Source of the DNA: an uncultured bacterium | GTDB lineage: Bacteria; Planctomycetota; Phycisphaerae; Phycisphaerales; SM1A02 | Length of the DNA stretch: 45,548 nt | NCBI GenBank assembly: GCA_903891095.1 | Contig: CAITDI010000017.1 | Coordinates: 1-45,548 of the forward strand | Direction of reading: 5' to 3' | In this document: one piece after another, positions 8,944-16,928 of the stretch | Layout of the letters: every line of letters begins with the position of its first letter | Numbering within the stretch: position 1 is the stretch's first letter | The notes under the pieces: model-generated | Databases searched by the model: none | Told to the model about the DNA's origin: nothing | Seen by the model: only the letters and a program-made list of their open reading frames with translations | Translations under genes and position numbers: made by a program

Positions 8944-9005
8944 GGCGGGCGATTCTAACGGCGTCCGACCTCGGTTTCGTTCGGGGATTCGCGGGCTTTC
9001 TGCCC

Positions 9006-9011
9006 TATACT
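9006..9011 (+). promoter_or_regulatory. -10 hexamer TATACT of ffh
   Basis: Near-consensus TATACT 9 bases before the ffh ATG, giving a predicted leader of only a few nucleotides. Identical hexamers precede tRNA-Met, tRNA-Arg and the cobalamin riboswitch in this window. Confidence 0.6.
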
Positions 9012-9020
9012 CCCCGCCCC

Positions 9021-10517
9021 ATGTTCGATTCCCTCACCGACCGACTCTCGACCGCCTTCCGCAACATCTCCGGCCGCGGCGCAATCAGCGAGTCGAACGT
9101 GCGCGATGCGCTCGAGGAGATCCGGACCGCGCTGCTCGAGGCCGACGTCGAGCTCAACATCGCCAAGCAGTTCTGCGACGACGTCATGCAGAAGGCCGTC
9201 GGCCGCGACGTCACCAAGAGCCTCAAGCCCGGGCAGGAGCTCGTCGGCATCGTGCACGACGAGCTCGTCTCGCTCATGGGCCCCGAGGATTCGAAGCTCT
9301 TCCTCGTCGAGCCGGGACCGACCGTGATCATGCTCTGCGGCCTCCAGGGCTCGGGCAAGACGACCACCTGCGGCAAGCTCGCCGCGTACTTCAAGAAGAC
9401 CGGCCGCTCGTGCCTCGTCGCGGCGGCCGACCTCCAGCGCCCCGCCGCCGTCGAGCAGCTCAACCTCGTGATCGACGGCGTCGCGGCCGAAGCCAAGGGC
9501 GGCGCGCGCGTCGCGTTCTACGGCGAGCCCGACAAGTGCGCGGAGTACGGCAAGGCCGTCAACGCCGCCGTCGGCGTGTGCAAGCGCGCGGTCGACAAGG
9601 CGCGCGCCGACAAGTTCGACGTCGTGATCCTCGACACCGCCGGCCGACTGCACGTGAACGACGAGCTCATGAAGGAGCTCGAGGCCGTGCGCATGTCGGT
9701 CCAGCCGCACCAGATCCTGCTCGTCGTCGACGCGATGACCGGACAGGACGCGGTGCGCAGCGCGAAGGCGTTCCACGACCGCCTCAAGGTCGACGGCGTG
9801 ATCATCACCAAGCTCGACAGCGACACGCGCGGCGGCGCGGCGCTGACCGTGAAGAAGGTCACCGGCGCGCCGATCAAGTTCATCGGCACCGGCGAGAAGT
9901 TCGACGCGCTCGATGAATTCAGCCCCAAGCGCATGGCCGGCCGCATCCTCGGCATGGGCGACGTCGTCGCGCTCGTCGAGAAGGCGCGCGAGGAGGTCAG
10001 CGACGAAGAAGCCGAGAAGATGGCGGAGAAGCTCTCGAAGGGCCAGCTCACCATGGACGACTTCCTCTCGCAGATGAAGTCGCTGCGCCGCATGGGCCCG
10101 ATGAAGCAGCTGCTCGGCATGCTTCCCGGCGTCGGCAGCGCGCTCAAGGACGTCAACATCGACGACAAGCAGTTCGACCGCCTCGAGGGCATGGTCCACT
10201 CGATGACCGCCGCCGAGCGCAAGAACCTCAAGCTCTTCAACAAGGGCCGCGTGCGCCGCATCGCGCAGGGTTCGGGCACGACGCCCAACGAGGTCAACCG
10301 CCTCACCACGCAGTTCGAGATGGTGCAGAAGATGACCGCGAGCCTCGCGTCGGGCGGCATGGCCGGCCGCATGCAGGCCGCGCGCGAGATGGCCAAGTCG
10401 GGCGGAATGCCGGGAATCCCAGGAATGCCTGGCATGCCCGCGCTCCCAGGCCTCGGCTCCAAGGGCTCGAGCGCGACCGTCTCGCCCAAGGCCAAGTTCA
10501 AGCAGCGGAAGAAGTGA
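9021..10517 (+). CDS. ffh: Signal recognition particle protein Ffh (SRP54)
   Basis: 498-residue SRP GTPase that binds signal peptides of nascent membrane and secreted proteins together with 4.5S/SRP RNA and docks at FtsY. The order is the N-domain helical bundle (about residues 1-95, 'SESNVRDALEEIRTALLEADVE'), then the G-domain with the P-loop GLQGSGKTTT (about 108-117), 'DLQRPAAVEQL', DTAGR and TKLD. A Met-rich M-domain follows (about 325-440, 'DFLSQMKSLRRMGPMKQLLGMLPG' and 'TTPNEVNRL'). The C-terminus is unusual, with a Gly-Met-Pro-rich tail (GMPGIPGMPGMPALPG) and a basic end. The ATG directly precedes the canonical 'MFDSLTDRL'. queA follows after 7 bases. Confidence 0.97.
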   Translation: MFDSLTDRLSTAFRNISGRGAISESNVRDALEEIRTALLEADVELNIAKQFCDDVMQKAVGRDVTKSLKPGQELVGIVHDELVSLMGPEDSKLFLVEPGPTVIMLCGLQGSGKTTTCGKLAAYFKKTGRSCLVAAADLQRPAAVEQLNLVIDGVAAEAKGGARVAFYGEPDKCAEYGKAVNAAVGVCKRAVDKARADKFDVVILDTAGRLHVNDELMKELEAVRMSVQPHQILLVVDAMTGQDAVRSAKAFHDRLKVDGVIITKLDSDTRGGAALTVKKVTGAPIKFIGTGEKFDALDEFSPKRMAGRILGMGDVVALVEKAREEVSDEEAEKMAEKLSKGQLTMDDFLSQMKSLRRMGPMKQLLGMLPGVGSALKDVNIDDKQFDRLEGMVHSMTAAERKNLKLFNKGRVRRIAQGSGTTPNEVNRLTTQFEMVQKMTASLASGGMAGRMQAAREMAKSGGMPGIPGMPGMPALPGLGSKGSSATVSPKAKFKQRKK

Positions 10518-10524
10518 CGCGCGC

Positions 10525-11637
10525 ATGAAGACGCGCGAACTCGAGTACGACTTCGACCCGACGCTGGTCGCGACGGCGCCCGCATCGCCGCGCGATGCCG
10601 CGCGGCTGATGGTCGTCGACCGCGCGCGCGGATCGATCGCGCATCATTTCGTGCGCGATCTGCCTGCGCTGCTCGGTGCGGGCGACCAGTTGTTCGTGAA
10701 CGAGACCAGCGTGCTGCGCGCGCGTCTGTCGATCCATCGCCCGGCCGAGGCGGAAGGCGGCGCGTTCGACACCGAAGGGCTTGTGCTTGAGCCGAGTGCG
10801 GAGGCGGGCGCTTGGCGCCTGCTCGTGCGTCACGCGAAGCGCTTTCGCGCGGGCGAGCGGCTCGCGCTGCACGACGCGCATGGCCGCGATCACGGCGACG
10901 CGATCGAACTCGTGCGACGCGACGCGGAGGCGTGGGTGGCGCGCTTTCACGCGGGAGCCGCGGGCGGAGATATCGCGGAGATCCTCGAGCGCTCGGGTCT
11001 CACGCCGCTGCCGCCGTACATCCTCAAGGCGCGCAAGGACCGCGCCGAGACGATCGATGACGACGAGGACCGCGCGGAATACGAGACGGTCTACGCGCGC
11101 GCAAGCGAGCGCGGCTCGGTCGCGGCGCCGACGGCGGGGCTGCATTTCACAGACGAACTGCTGGCGAAGCTCGCCGCCCGCGGCGTCGCGCGCAGCGCGG
11201 TCACGCTGCATGTCGGCGCGGGGACGTTCAAGCCGGTCGAGGTCGACGAGCTCAAGGACCACGCGATGCACCGCGAGAGCTTCGCGGTTTCACGCGAGGC
11301 GCTTGCGACGCTGCGCACGCTGGAAACGGCGCGAAAGGCTGGCGCCGCGCGCATCGTCGCCGTCGGCACGACCACCGTGCGTGCGCTCGAAAGCCTGCCC
11401 GCGGATGCGCTCGCGCGCGACGCCGCGGTCAGCGCGACGACGAACATCCTGATCTCGCCGGGCTTCGCGTTCCGCTACACCGACGCGCTGCTGACGAACT
11501 TCCATCTGCCGCGCTCGACGCTGCTCGCGCTGGTCGGCGCGTTCGCCGGCATGGAGCTGATGCGCGATGCGTACGCGACGGCCGTGCGCGAGCGATACCG
11601 CTTCTACTCGTACGGCGACGCGATGCTGGTCGTCTGA
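10525..11637 (+). CDS. queA: S-adenosylmethionine:tRNA ribosyltransferase-isomerase
   Basis: 370-residue enzyme that transfers and isomerises the ribosyl group of SAM onto 7-aminomethyl-7-deazaguanine in tRNA, giving epoxyqueuosine (queuosine pathway). Clear motifs are YETVYA, GSVAAPTAGLHFT, TLHVGAGTFKPV, VGTTTVRALES, the C-terminal TNFHLPRSTLL and YRFYSYGDAMLV. The usually conserved N-terminal 'NxTRVxPARL' reads VNETSVLRARL, a divergent version. Length is normal for the family (about 345-370). It is 7 bases after ffh, so it is likely in the same operon. The repeat-rich region begins right after its stop. Confidence 0.95.
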   Translation: MKTRELEYDFDPTLVATAPASPRDAARLMVVDRARGSIAHHFVRDLPALLGAGDQLFVNETSVLRARLSIHRPAEAEGGAFDTEGLVLEPSAEAGAWRLLVRHAKRFRAGERLALHDAHGRDHGDAIELVRRDAEAWVARFHAGAAGGDIAEILERSGLTPLPPYILKARKDRAETIDDDEDRAEYETVYARASERGSVAAPTAGLHFTDELLAKLAARGVARSAVTLHVGAGTFKPVEVDELKDHAMHRESFAVSREALATLRTLETARKAGAARIVAVGTTTVRALESLPADALARDAAVSATTNILISPGFAFRYTDALLTNFHLPRSTLLALVGAFAGMELMRDAYATAVRERYRFYSYGDAMLVV

Positions 11638-12038
11638 GCGACGCGAGGCGTGAAGACCAGAGTTCGCGAGTGCCCCGTGGACGCGAAGTCCCGCACATCG
11701 TGAATGCCCGCAGACCGTGAACGCCCGCTGATCATGAATGCCCGCAGACGCAAGTCTGCGGAACACAGGACGTGGGAGTCCATCGACCCCCCACACAACC
11801 CGTTCCGCAGATTTCGGCTCAGCCTCATCTACGGGCATTCACGGTTCGCAACCACCAGAGGAAGCCGCCGCAGCGGCGACCGCTCAAAACTTGAATGCCC
11901 GCAGACGCAAGTCTGCGGAACACAGGACGTGGGAGTCGATCGAGCTTCCACACAACCCGTTCGCAGCTGTCGGCTTCGCCCCATCCACGGGCATTCACGG
12001 TTTGCGCGGAACACAGGTCGCGGGAGTCCACTCCCCGC
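11638..12038. other. Gene-free, repeat-filled interval after queA
   Basis: About 400 bases between queA and the convergent HExxH gene. I see no credible gene. The left part (11638-11735) has short fragments of the same repeat (GAATGCCCG at 11702; related 'ACGCCCGC' nearby). The rest is two full repeat units, described separately. Reading frames here are open only because the repeat is GC-rich and palindromic. Confidence 0.7.
11736..11997 (+). repeat. Two copies of a 105-bp element with terminal inverted repeats, 52-bp linker
   Basis: Copy 1 is 11736-11840 and copy 2 is 11893-11997, both exactly 105 bp. Each begins GAATGCCCG and ends CGGGCATTC (perfect 9-bp terminal inverted repeats). Just inside the left end is a strong palindrome, CCGCAGAC-GCAA-GTCTGCGG-like. 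The outer about 50 bases at each end are nearly identical between copies and the middle has diverged. The linker 11841-11892 (52 bp) contains its own hairpin (GCCGC-CGCA-GCGGC). The same linker, also 52 bp, occurs inverted at 33791-33842. The layout resembles MITE- or REP-type elements. No coding content is supported. Confidence 0.85.
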
Positions 12039-12656
12039 TCACCCCGCGAACGCCGCGACTTCCGCCGGCAACGCACGAATCCCGCGGCGCTTCGACTTGG
12101 CCACCGCGTACTGCATCGAGCGCTCGAAGCGCCGCTGCACGGTGCCGTCGGTCGGCACGCCGAGCTCGTTCATGCGGTCGATCGCGTAGCGCCACGCGTG
12201 GAACTCCTCCAGGCAGCGCGGGCGAAACACGCCGAGCCCGATCACATGGTGACCGACCTCGTGCAGGAAGATCGCGAGCCGCAGCGGGCTCGTCGGATAC
12301 GGCGATTCGATCGTTCGCTCCTGATGACCGTCGCGGAAGATCCGCAGCGTCGCGAGCCCCGAGAGCGAACGCCGCCAGCAGCGCACGCGCAGGCCGTTCG
12401 CGGAGAGAAACCGCTCGACGATCGCGTCGTACCGCTGCTGCACGGGACGGGCGTGGTCGATCCCGCGCGGCGGTTGCGGCATGACCTTCTTGCCGTCGAT
12501 CCGTTCGGAGACGAGCCGCAGCGCGGGACGCTGCGCGGTCCTCTTCTTCGCCGGCGCCGCAGGTCGAGCACGCACGCCGCGCGGACGCGGCATCTCTCGC
12601 GGCGACGCATGCATCGACGGAGGCGCGAACTCAAAGAGCAACTGCACGAACGGCAT
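12039..12656 (-). CDS. HExxH putative zinc metalloprotease-like protein
   Basis: 205-residue protein not assignable to a named family. The N-terminus (about 1-70) is Pro/Arg-rich and low complexity. The second half carries HEVGHHVIG (about residue 130) followed about 15 residues later by the acidic 'CLEEFHAWRYA'. This HExxH plus downstream Glu pattern is that of gluzincin-like metallopeptidases and of ImmA/IrrE-like domains, suggesting a zinc site. No signal peptide or membrane helix is seen, so it is probably cytosolic. It lies 43 bases after fmt on the same strand and may be the last gene of a def-fmt operon. Confidence 0.7.
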   Translation of the reverse strand: MPFVQLLFEFAPPSMHASPREMPRPRGVRARPAAPAKKRTAQRPALRLVSERIDGKKVMPQPPRGIDHARPVQQRYDAIVERFLSANGLRVRCWRRSLSGLATLRIFRDGHQERTIESPYPTSPLRLAIFLHEVGHHVIGLGVFRPRCLEEFHAWRYAIDRMNELGVPTDGTVQRRFERSMQYAVAKSKRRGIRALPAEVAAFAG

Positions 12657-12699
12657 CGCGCCGATCTATCGGCGTTTCCGGCTGCGCTGCTCGACTGCT

Positions 12700-13641
12700 T
12701 CAGGCGCCCGCGACGACCGGCCGCACCGCCGCGCCGACGAGGTTCCGCCGGCCGCGCACGAACTCCGCGAACGCCATGCGCTTGCCGCCGAGCGGCTGGA
12801 CCTCGACGATCTCGATCGCGCCGCCGGTGGTACCGTCGGCCGCGCGCACGCGACCATCCTCTCCCAGCACCCCCGCTGCGCCAGCACCCGCGTCGCTCGC
12901 CTCGCGCACGCGGAGCAGCTTCAGCTGCAGGTCGCCGACGACCACCGTGCAGCCAGGCCACGAGTTGAGCCCGTTGATGCGCGCGCGACACATGCGGGCG
13001 TCGAGCGCCGCGATATCCACGGTCGCCTCGGCCTTCGACAACTTGCGCGCGCGCGTCGCGCGCGACTCGTCCTGCACCGCGCCAACGAGCGTGCCCGCCG
13101 CGTGCTGCGCGAGCACGCTCTCGATCACCTCGGGCCCGAGCAAGGCGAGTGCGTCGTGCACATCGTCCGACGTCTCCTCCGCGCCGACCGCGCGCGAGCG
13201 CGTGGCGTACACCAGGCCCGCATCCATCCGCTCGGCGAGCGAGATCACGCTCACGCCCGTCTCCGCGCAGCCATCCATCACCGCGCGCTGGATCGGCGCG
13301 GCGCCGCGATACGCAGGCAGCAGCGAACCATGCAGATTCACCGCAAACACGCCGTCGAGGAGCTCGCGCGAGAGCTTCTGCCCGAACGCGATCACGACCC
13401 ATGCATCCGCGCGATGCGCGCGGACGGCGTCGCGCACGGCGGCCTCGTTGATGTCGGTCGGCTTGGTCACGGGGATGCCGAGTTCCGCCGCGCGCAGCGC
13501 GATCGGCGTCGGCGTGAGCAACTTGCCGCGGCCCGCGGGCTTGTCGGGCTGCGAGACGACTGCGACGACTTCATGTCGCGCGGCGAGCATCTCGAGCGTC
13601 GGAATCCCGAACGCACCCGAACCGAGGAACACGATCCGCAT
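12700..13641 (-). CDS. fmt: Methionyl-tRNA formyltransferase
   Basis: 313-residue enzyme that formylates initiator Met-tRNA using 10-formyl-tetrahydrofolate. It starts with the family signature 'MRIVFLGSGAFGIPTLEML' and carries 'VVSQPDKPAGRGK', the catalytic Asn/His region in 'AVNLHGSLLPAYRGAAPIQ' and the catalytic Asp in 'RMDAGLVY'. It ends with the OB-fold-like C-terminal domain beginning near 'RARINGLNSWPG'. Length is typical (about 310). It starts 3 bases after the def stop, the classic def-fmt pairing of formylation and deformylation. Confidence 0.96.
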   Translation of the reverse strand: MRIVFLGSGAFGIPTLEMLAARHEVVAVVSQPDKPAGRGKLLTPTPIALRAAELGIPVTKPTDINEAAVRDAVRAHRADAWVVIAFGQKLSRELLDGVFAVNLHGSLLPAYRGAAPIQRAVMDGCAETGVSVISLAERMDAGLVYATRSRAVGAEETSDDVHDALALLGPEVIESVLAQHAAGTLVGAVQDESRATRARKLSKAEATVDIAALDARMCRARINGLNSWPGCTVVVGDLQLKLLRVREASDAGAGAAGVLGEDGRVRAADGTTGGAIEIVEVQPLGGKRMAFAEFVRGRRNLVGAAVRPVVAGA

Positions 13642-13644
13642 GAA

Positions 13645-14223
13645 TCAGCGCCCCGTCGACCTAGGAGCCGAGGATTTCGGATCCGAGGACTTCGGAGCCG
13701 AGGACTTCGGAGCCGCGCGCTCGAGATCGCGGATCGCGCGGCGATTCGCGAGCTTGTCGAGCGGACGCATGCGGTCGATGATCAGCACGCCCTCGAGATG
13801 GTCGAACTCGTGCTGCCACACGCGCGCGTGGAAGTCGTCGCTCTCGAGCGTGAACTCCTTGCCGTCGACGCCCATCGCGGTGATGCGCGCCATCGGCGGA
13901 CGCATGATCTCGGCGCGGATGTCGGGCAGGCTCAGGCAGCCCTCGTCGTACGGGCAGATGTCGCCCTTGATCTCGATCTTCGGGTTGATGAAGACCCGCT
14001 CCGCCTCGTCCTCGCGCGCGCAGGTCAGGAAGATCCGCAGGCTCTCGCCGAGCTGCGGCGCGGCGATGCCGGCGCCGTCGAGCTCCAGCGCCACGCGGCG
14101 CATGTCTTCGATGAGTTCAAGGACGAATGCGTCGATCCGCTCGACGGGCTTCGCCTTCTGGCGGAGCACGGGATGCGGGTGAACGACGATCTCACGAGGC
14201 TTGCTGATACGCCCATTGGCCAT
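13645..14223 (-). CDS. def: Peptide deformylase
   Basis: 192-residue metalloenzyme that removes the N-formyl group from new proteins. All three motifs are present: GAGIAAPQL (motif 1), EGCLSLP with the metal-binding Cys (motif 2) and QHEFDHLEG with the metal-binding histidines (motif 3). The C-terminal about 22 residues are a low-complexity repeat of the type APKSS/DPKSS, encoded by just over three 15-bp repeats at 13664-13715; they look like a slippage-born tail. A TAGGAT -10-like hexamer lies 6 bases before ATG 14223. Operon partner of fmt. Confidence 0.96.
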   Translation of the reverse strand: MANGRISKPREIVVHPHPVLRQKAKPVERIDAFVLELIEDMRRVALELDGAGIAAPQLGESLRIFLTCAREDEAERVFINPKIEIKGDICPYDEGCLSLPDIRAEIMRPPMARITAMGVDGKEFTLESDDFHARVWQHEFDHLEGVLIIDRMRPLDKLANRRAIRDLERAAPKSSAPKSSDPKSSAPRSTGR

Positions 14224-14229
14224 CGGCGC

Positions 14230-14235
14230 ATCCTA
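14230..14235 (-). promoter_or_regulatory. -10-like hexamer of def
   Basis: TAGGAT on the minus strand, 6 bases before the def start codon, with no room for a ribosome-binding leader. This suggests a leaderless def-fmt message. Confidence 0.45.
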
Positions 14236-14434
14236 GCCTCCGCCGAGAACCGCCCGACCTCGGCCCACCTCCCGAACTGCCGCCCCAATTGCAACTCCGC
14301 GTTTGACCGAAACCCTCCCAAGGATGTACCCTGCTGAGTCCCCCCTCGGGCCCGTCGGGCTGGTCATCCAACCCCGCACGGCCAGAGGGATTCGCACCTC
14401 GGGATTCGCCTCTCGCGAAGCGCAGGAGCCTGGA

Positions 14435-15949
14435 TTGGGTCTGTTCTCGTTCGGCAAGAAGAAACCAACCGAAACCCCCGCGGACGCAGGCGCGCCCAGC
14501 GCGGGCGCAGGCTCGCCCAGCGGCGGCTTCGTCGCCCAGCCCGAGAAGGCGCGCAAGTTCTTCGACCACGCGAAGACGATCGCCGCCACCGGCAACTACG
14601 AATACGCGCTGATGCTGTACGCGAAGGGCTTCCGGTTCGACCCGAGCTCGCTCGACCAGCACAAGGCGATGTACCAGATCGCGCTGCTCTTCAACCAGGC
14701 GGGCGGCAAGCCGGCCTCGCGCGACAACATCAAGGAGCTCGACGGCCCGAGCCCGGTCGACAAGTTCGCGCTCGCTGAATACATGTGGGCGCGCGAGGTC
14801 CTCAACGCGGACCACCTGTTCCGCATGCTCGAGGCGACCGCCAAGATCGGCCTGTTCGAGTTCGGCGCGTTCATCGCGCCCAAGACGCTCGAGATCCTCC
14901 GCAAGCAGAAGAAGCAGAACAAGGCGCTCTGGCTCAAGGGCAAGACGATGCTCGCGGGCGTCGAGGCCTGGGGCGAAGCGCATCTCTGCGTCGAGGAGGC
15001 CGTCAAGGTCGACCCGAGCGACACGCAGCTCGCCGCCGATCTCAAGGACCTCACCGCGCGCCACGCGCTCAAGCAAGGCGGCTACAACAACGCCGACGCT
15101 GGCAAGACCGGCGGCTTCCGCGCGAACGTGCGCGACGCCGGCAAGCAGCAGCAGCTCGCCGACGCCAACGCGATCGTCCAGAGCGAGGAGACCGAGGCCC
15201 GCATCCTCGAGCGCGCGCGCAAGGACTTCGAAGAGAACCCGATGTCCCCCGACGCCGTGCAGAAGCTCGGCTCGATCCTCCGCAAGCAAGGCACGCCCGA
15301 GTCCGAGGAAGAGGCCATGTCGGTGCTCCTCACGGGCTTCGAGCGGACCAAGGAATACCGCTTCAAGATGGCCGCGGGCGAGATCCGCGTGAACCAGCTG
15401 CGCCGCAAGCTGCAGGCTGCGAACAAGGCCGTCGACGCGAACCCCGAGGACGAGGCGCTCAAGGCCGCGCAGGCCCAGGCCAAGGCGGAACTCCTCGACG
15501 TCGAGGCGCGCGAACTCCGCGAGCGCCAGAAGAACTACCCGACCGACCGCTCGATCAAGGCGGAGCTCGGTCGCATCGAGTTCGAGCTCGGCAACTTCCA
15601 GGAGGCCATGGGCGCGTTCCAGGCCTGCAAGGACGAGGCCAAGCTGCGCATCTTCGCGACCCACATGCTTGGTCGCTGCTTTGCCGCCGAAGGCTGGCAC
15701 AGCGAGGCCGCCAGCGAGTACCGCGAGGCGCTCCAGGGCCTCGGCGCCGGCGAGAGCGACCGCGAGTTGCCGATCAAGTACGACCTCATGGTCGCGCTGA
15801 TGGAGCTCGCCCGCAGCGAGAAGAACGGTTCCTACGCCCGCGAGGCCGGCGAGATCTGCTCGGCCATCGTGCGTCGCGACATCTCGTACCGCGACATCCG
15901 AGCCAAGCGCAAGGAGATCGACGGCCTGATGAAGGAACTCCCGGCGTGA
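14435..15949 (+). CDS. TPR-type repeat protein, TTG start
   Basis: 504-residue, largely helical, lysine/alanine-rich protein with TPR-like units: 'GNYEYALMLYAKGFRFDPSS' (about residues 50-70), 'AHLCVEEAVKVDPSD' and 'GNFQEAMGAFQACKDEAKLRIFATHMLGRCF'. A central charged coiled-coil region lies between them. No signal peptide or transmembrane helix is seen. I start it at TTG 14435, preceded by AGGAG at 6 bases, because this yields the natural N-terminus 'GLFSFGKKKP'. An upstream ATG at 14303 would add 44 residues with poor coding character. It probably acts as a scaffold, but no function can be assigned. Its stop overlaps the GTG of kdsB (GTGA). Confidence 0.82.
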   Translation: MGLFSFGKKKPTETPADAGAPSAGAGSPSGGFVAQPEKARKFFDHAKTIAATGNYEYALMLYAKGFRFDPSSLDQHKAMYQIALLFNQAGGKPASRDNIKELDGPSPVDKFALAEYMWAREVLNADHLFRMLEATAKIGLFEFGAFIAPKTLEILRKQKKQNKALWLKGKTMLAGVEAWGEAHLCVEEAVKVDPSDTQLAADLKDLTARHALKQGGYNNADAGKTGGFRANVRDAGKQQQLADANAIVQSEETEARILERARKDFEENPMSPDAVQKLGSILRKQGTPESEEEAMSVLLTGFERTKEYRFKMAAGEIRVNQLRRKLQAANKAVDANPEDEALKAAQAQAKAELLDVEARELRERQKNYPTDRSIKAELGRIEFELGNFQEAMGAFQACKDEAKLRIFATHMLGRCFAAEGWHSEAASEYREALQGLGAGESDRELPIKYDLMVALMELARSEKNGSYAREAGEICSAIVRRDISYRDIRAKRKEIDGLMKELPA

Positions 15950-16752
15950 CGACGGGGTCAAGCCCCGGGGAGAGCGATTCACGCACCGCGGGTTCGCGCC
16001 CGCGGACCGTCGGCGTCATCCCCGCGCGTCTCGCATCCTCCCGCTTTCCTGAGAAGGTCCTCGCCGCCGAAACCGGCAAGCCGCTGGTCGTGCATGTCCT
16101 CGAGCAGGCGCGCAAGGCCAAGTCGCTCGACGCGATCGTCGTCGCCGCCGACCACCCGCGCATCGTCGCGGCGGTCGAGGCTGCGGGCGGCATCGCGGTC
16201 CTGACCCGCGAGGACCATCCGAACGGCACCAGCCGCCTCTCCGAGGTCGCGACCAAGGTCCAGGCCGATGTCTTCGTCAACATCCAGGGTGACGAACCCG
16301 AGATCGAGCCCGAGATCATCGACGCCGCCGTCGAACTCCTCCACGCGTCGCCATGGGCGGATGTCGCGACCGTCGCCACGCCGTTTGCCGCGGGCGAGGA
16401 TCCGCGCGACCCGAACCTCGTCAAGGTCGTCCTCGGCCTCGGAGGACGGGCGCTGTACTTCTCGCGGGCGCCGATCCCGCTCCACCGCGACGCCGCCAAG
16501 GCCGAGCTGACCGGCACCGCGCCGCGCGCGACCCCCCTGCGCCATGTCGGGCTGTACGTCTACCGCACGAGCTTCCTCCCGACCTTCGTCTCGTGGCCGC
16601 CGTCGGCCCTCGAGGAAACGGAGAGCCTCGAGCAGCTGCGCGTCCTCGAGCACGGGCACGGGATCGCCGTCGCCGTCCGCCGCGTGACGAGCCAAGGCAT
16701 CGACACCCCGGAGCAGTACGCCGCGTTTGTCGATCGCATGCGGAAGCGATAA
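15946..16752 (+). CDS. kdsB: 3-deoxy-manno-octulosonate cytidylyltransferase
   Basis: 268-residue enzyme activating Kdo to CMP-Kdo for lipopolysaccharide core assembly. Motifs are 'VIPARLASSRFPEKVL' (the nucleotide-binding start, usually ...PGKxL, here PEKVL), 'VVAADHPRI', 'NIQGDEPEIEPEIID', 'YFSRAPIP' and 'HVGLYVYR'. It begins at GTG 15946, overlapping the upstream stop as GTGA, with a roughly 20-residue Ser/Arg-rich lead before the conserved core. Coupling to the TPR gene suggests the two are expressed together. It implies an outer membrane carrying Kdo-LPS. Confidence 0.94.
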   Translation: MTTGSSPGESDSRTAGSRPRTVGVIPARLASSRFPEKVLAAETGKPLVVHVLEQARKAKSLDAIVVAADHPRIVAAVEAAGGIAVLTREDHPNGTSRLSEVATKVQADVFVNIQGDEPEIEPEIIDAAVELLHASPWADVATVATPFAAGEDPRDPNLVKVVLGLGGRALYFSRAPIPLHRDAAKAELTGTAPRATPLRHVGLYVYRTSFLPTFVSWPPSALEETESLEQLRVLEHGHGIAVAVRRVTSQGIDTPEQYAAFVDRMRKR

Positions 16753-16928
16753 TCCCGCTTGCATTGGAGATCGATTTCGGGCTACATTCGGGAATGCCCC
16801 AATCGGACTCCTCCGACCACTCCGACAATCACGAAACCCCCGACAGCTGCGGCTTCCTCTCGCAATTTGGAAAGAGTGAAGAGAGCACGGAATGGCATTC
16901 GCCAGCTCCGGCCGGCTATCAGCGCGGC

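Noticed and set aside
11736-11997. Insertion sequence
   Set aside because: Units are only 105 bp and no transposase is present here or at 33.7 kb.
11736-12076. Short overlapping frames within the repeat array
   Set aside because: The same frames recur in every repeat copy and on both strands because the repeat is palindromic; no coding constraint is visible.
14192-15982. 596-codon open frame opposite the TPR gene
   Set aside because: Leucine/arginine-rich mirror frame extending through the intergenic region; no domain or start signal.
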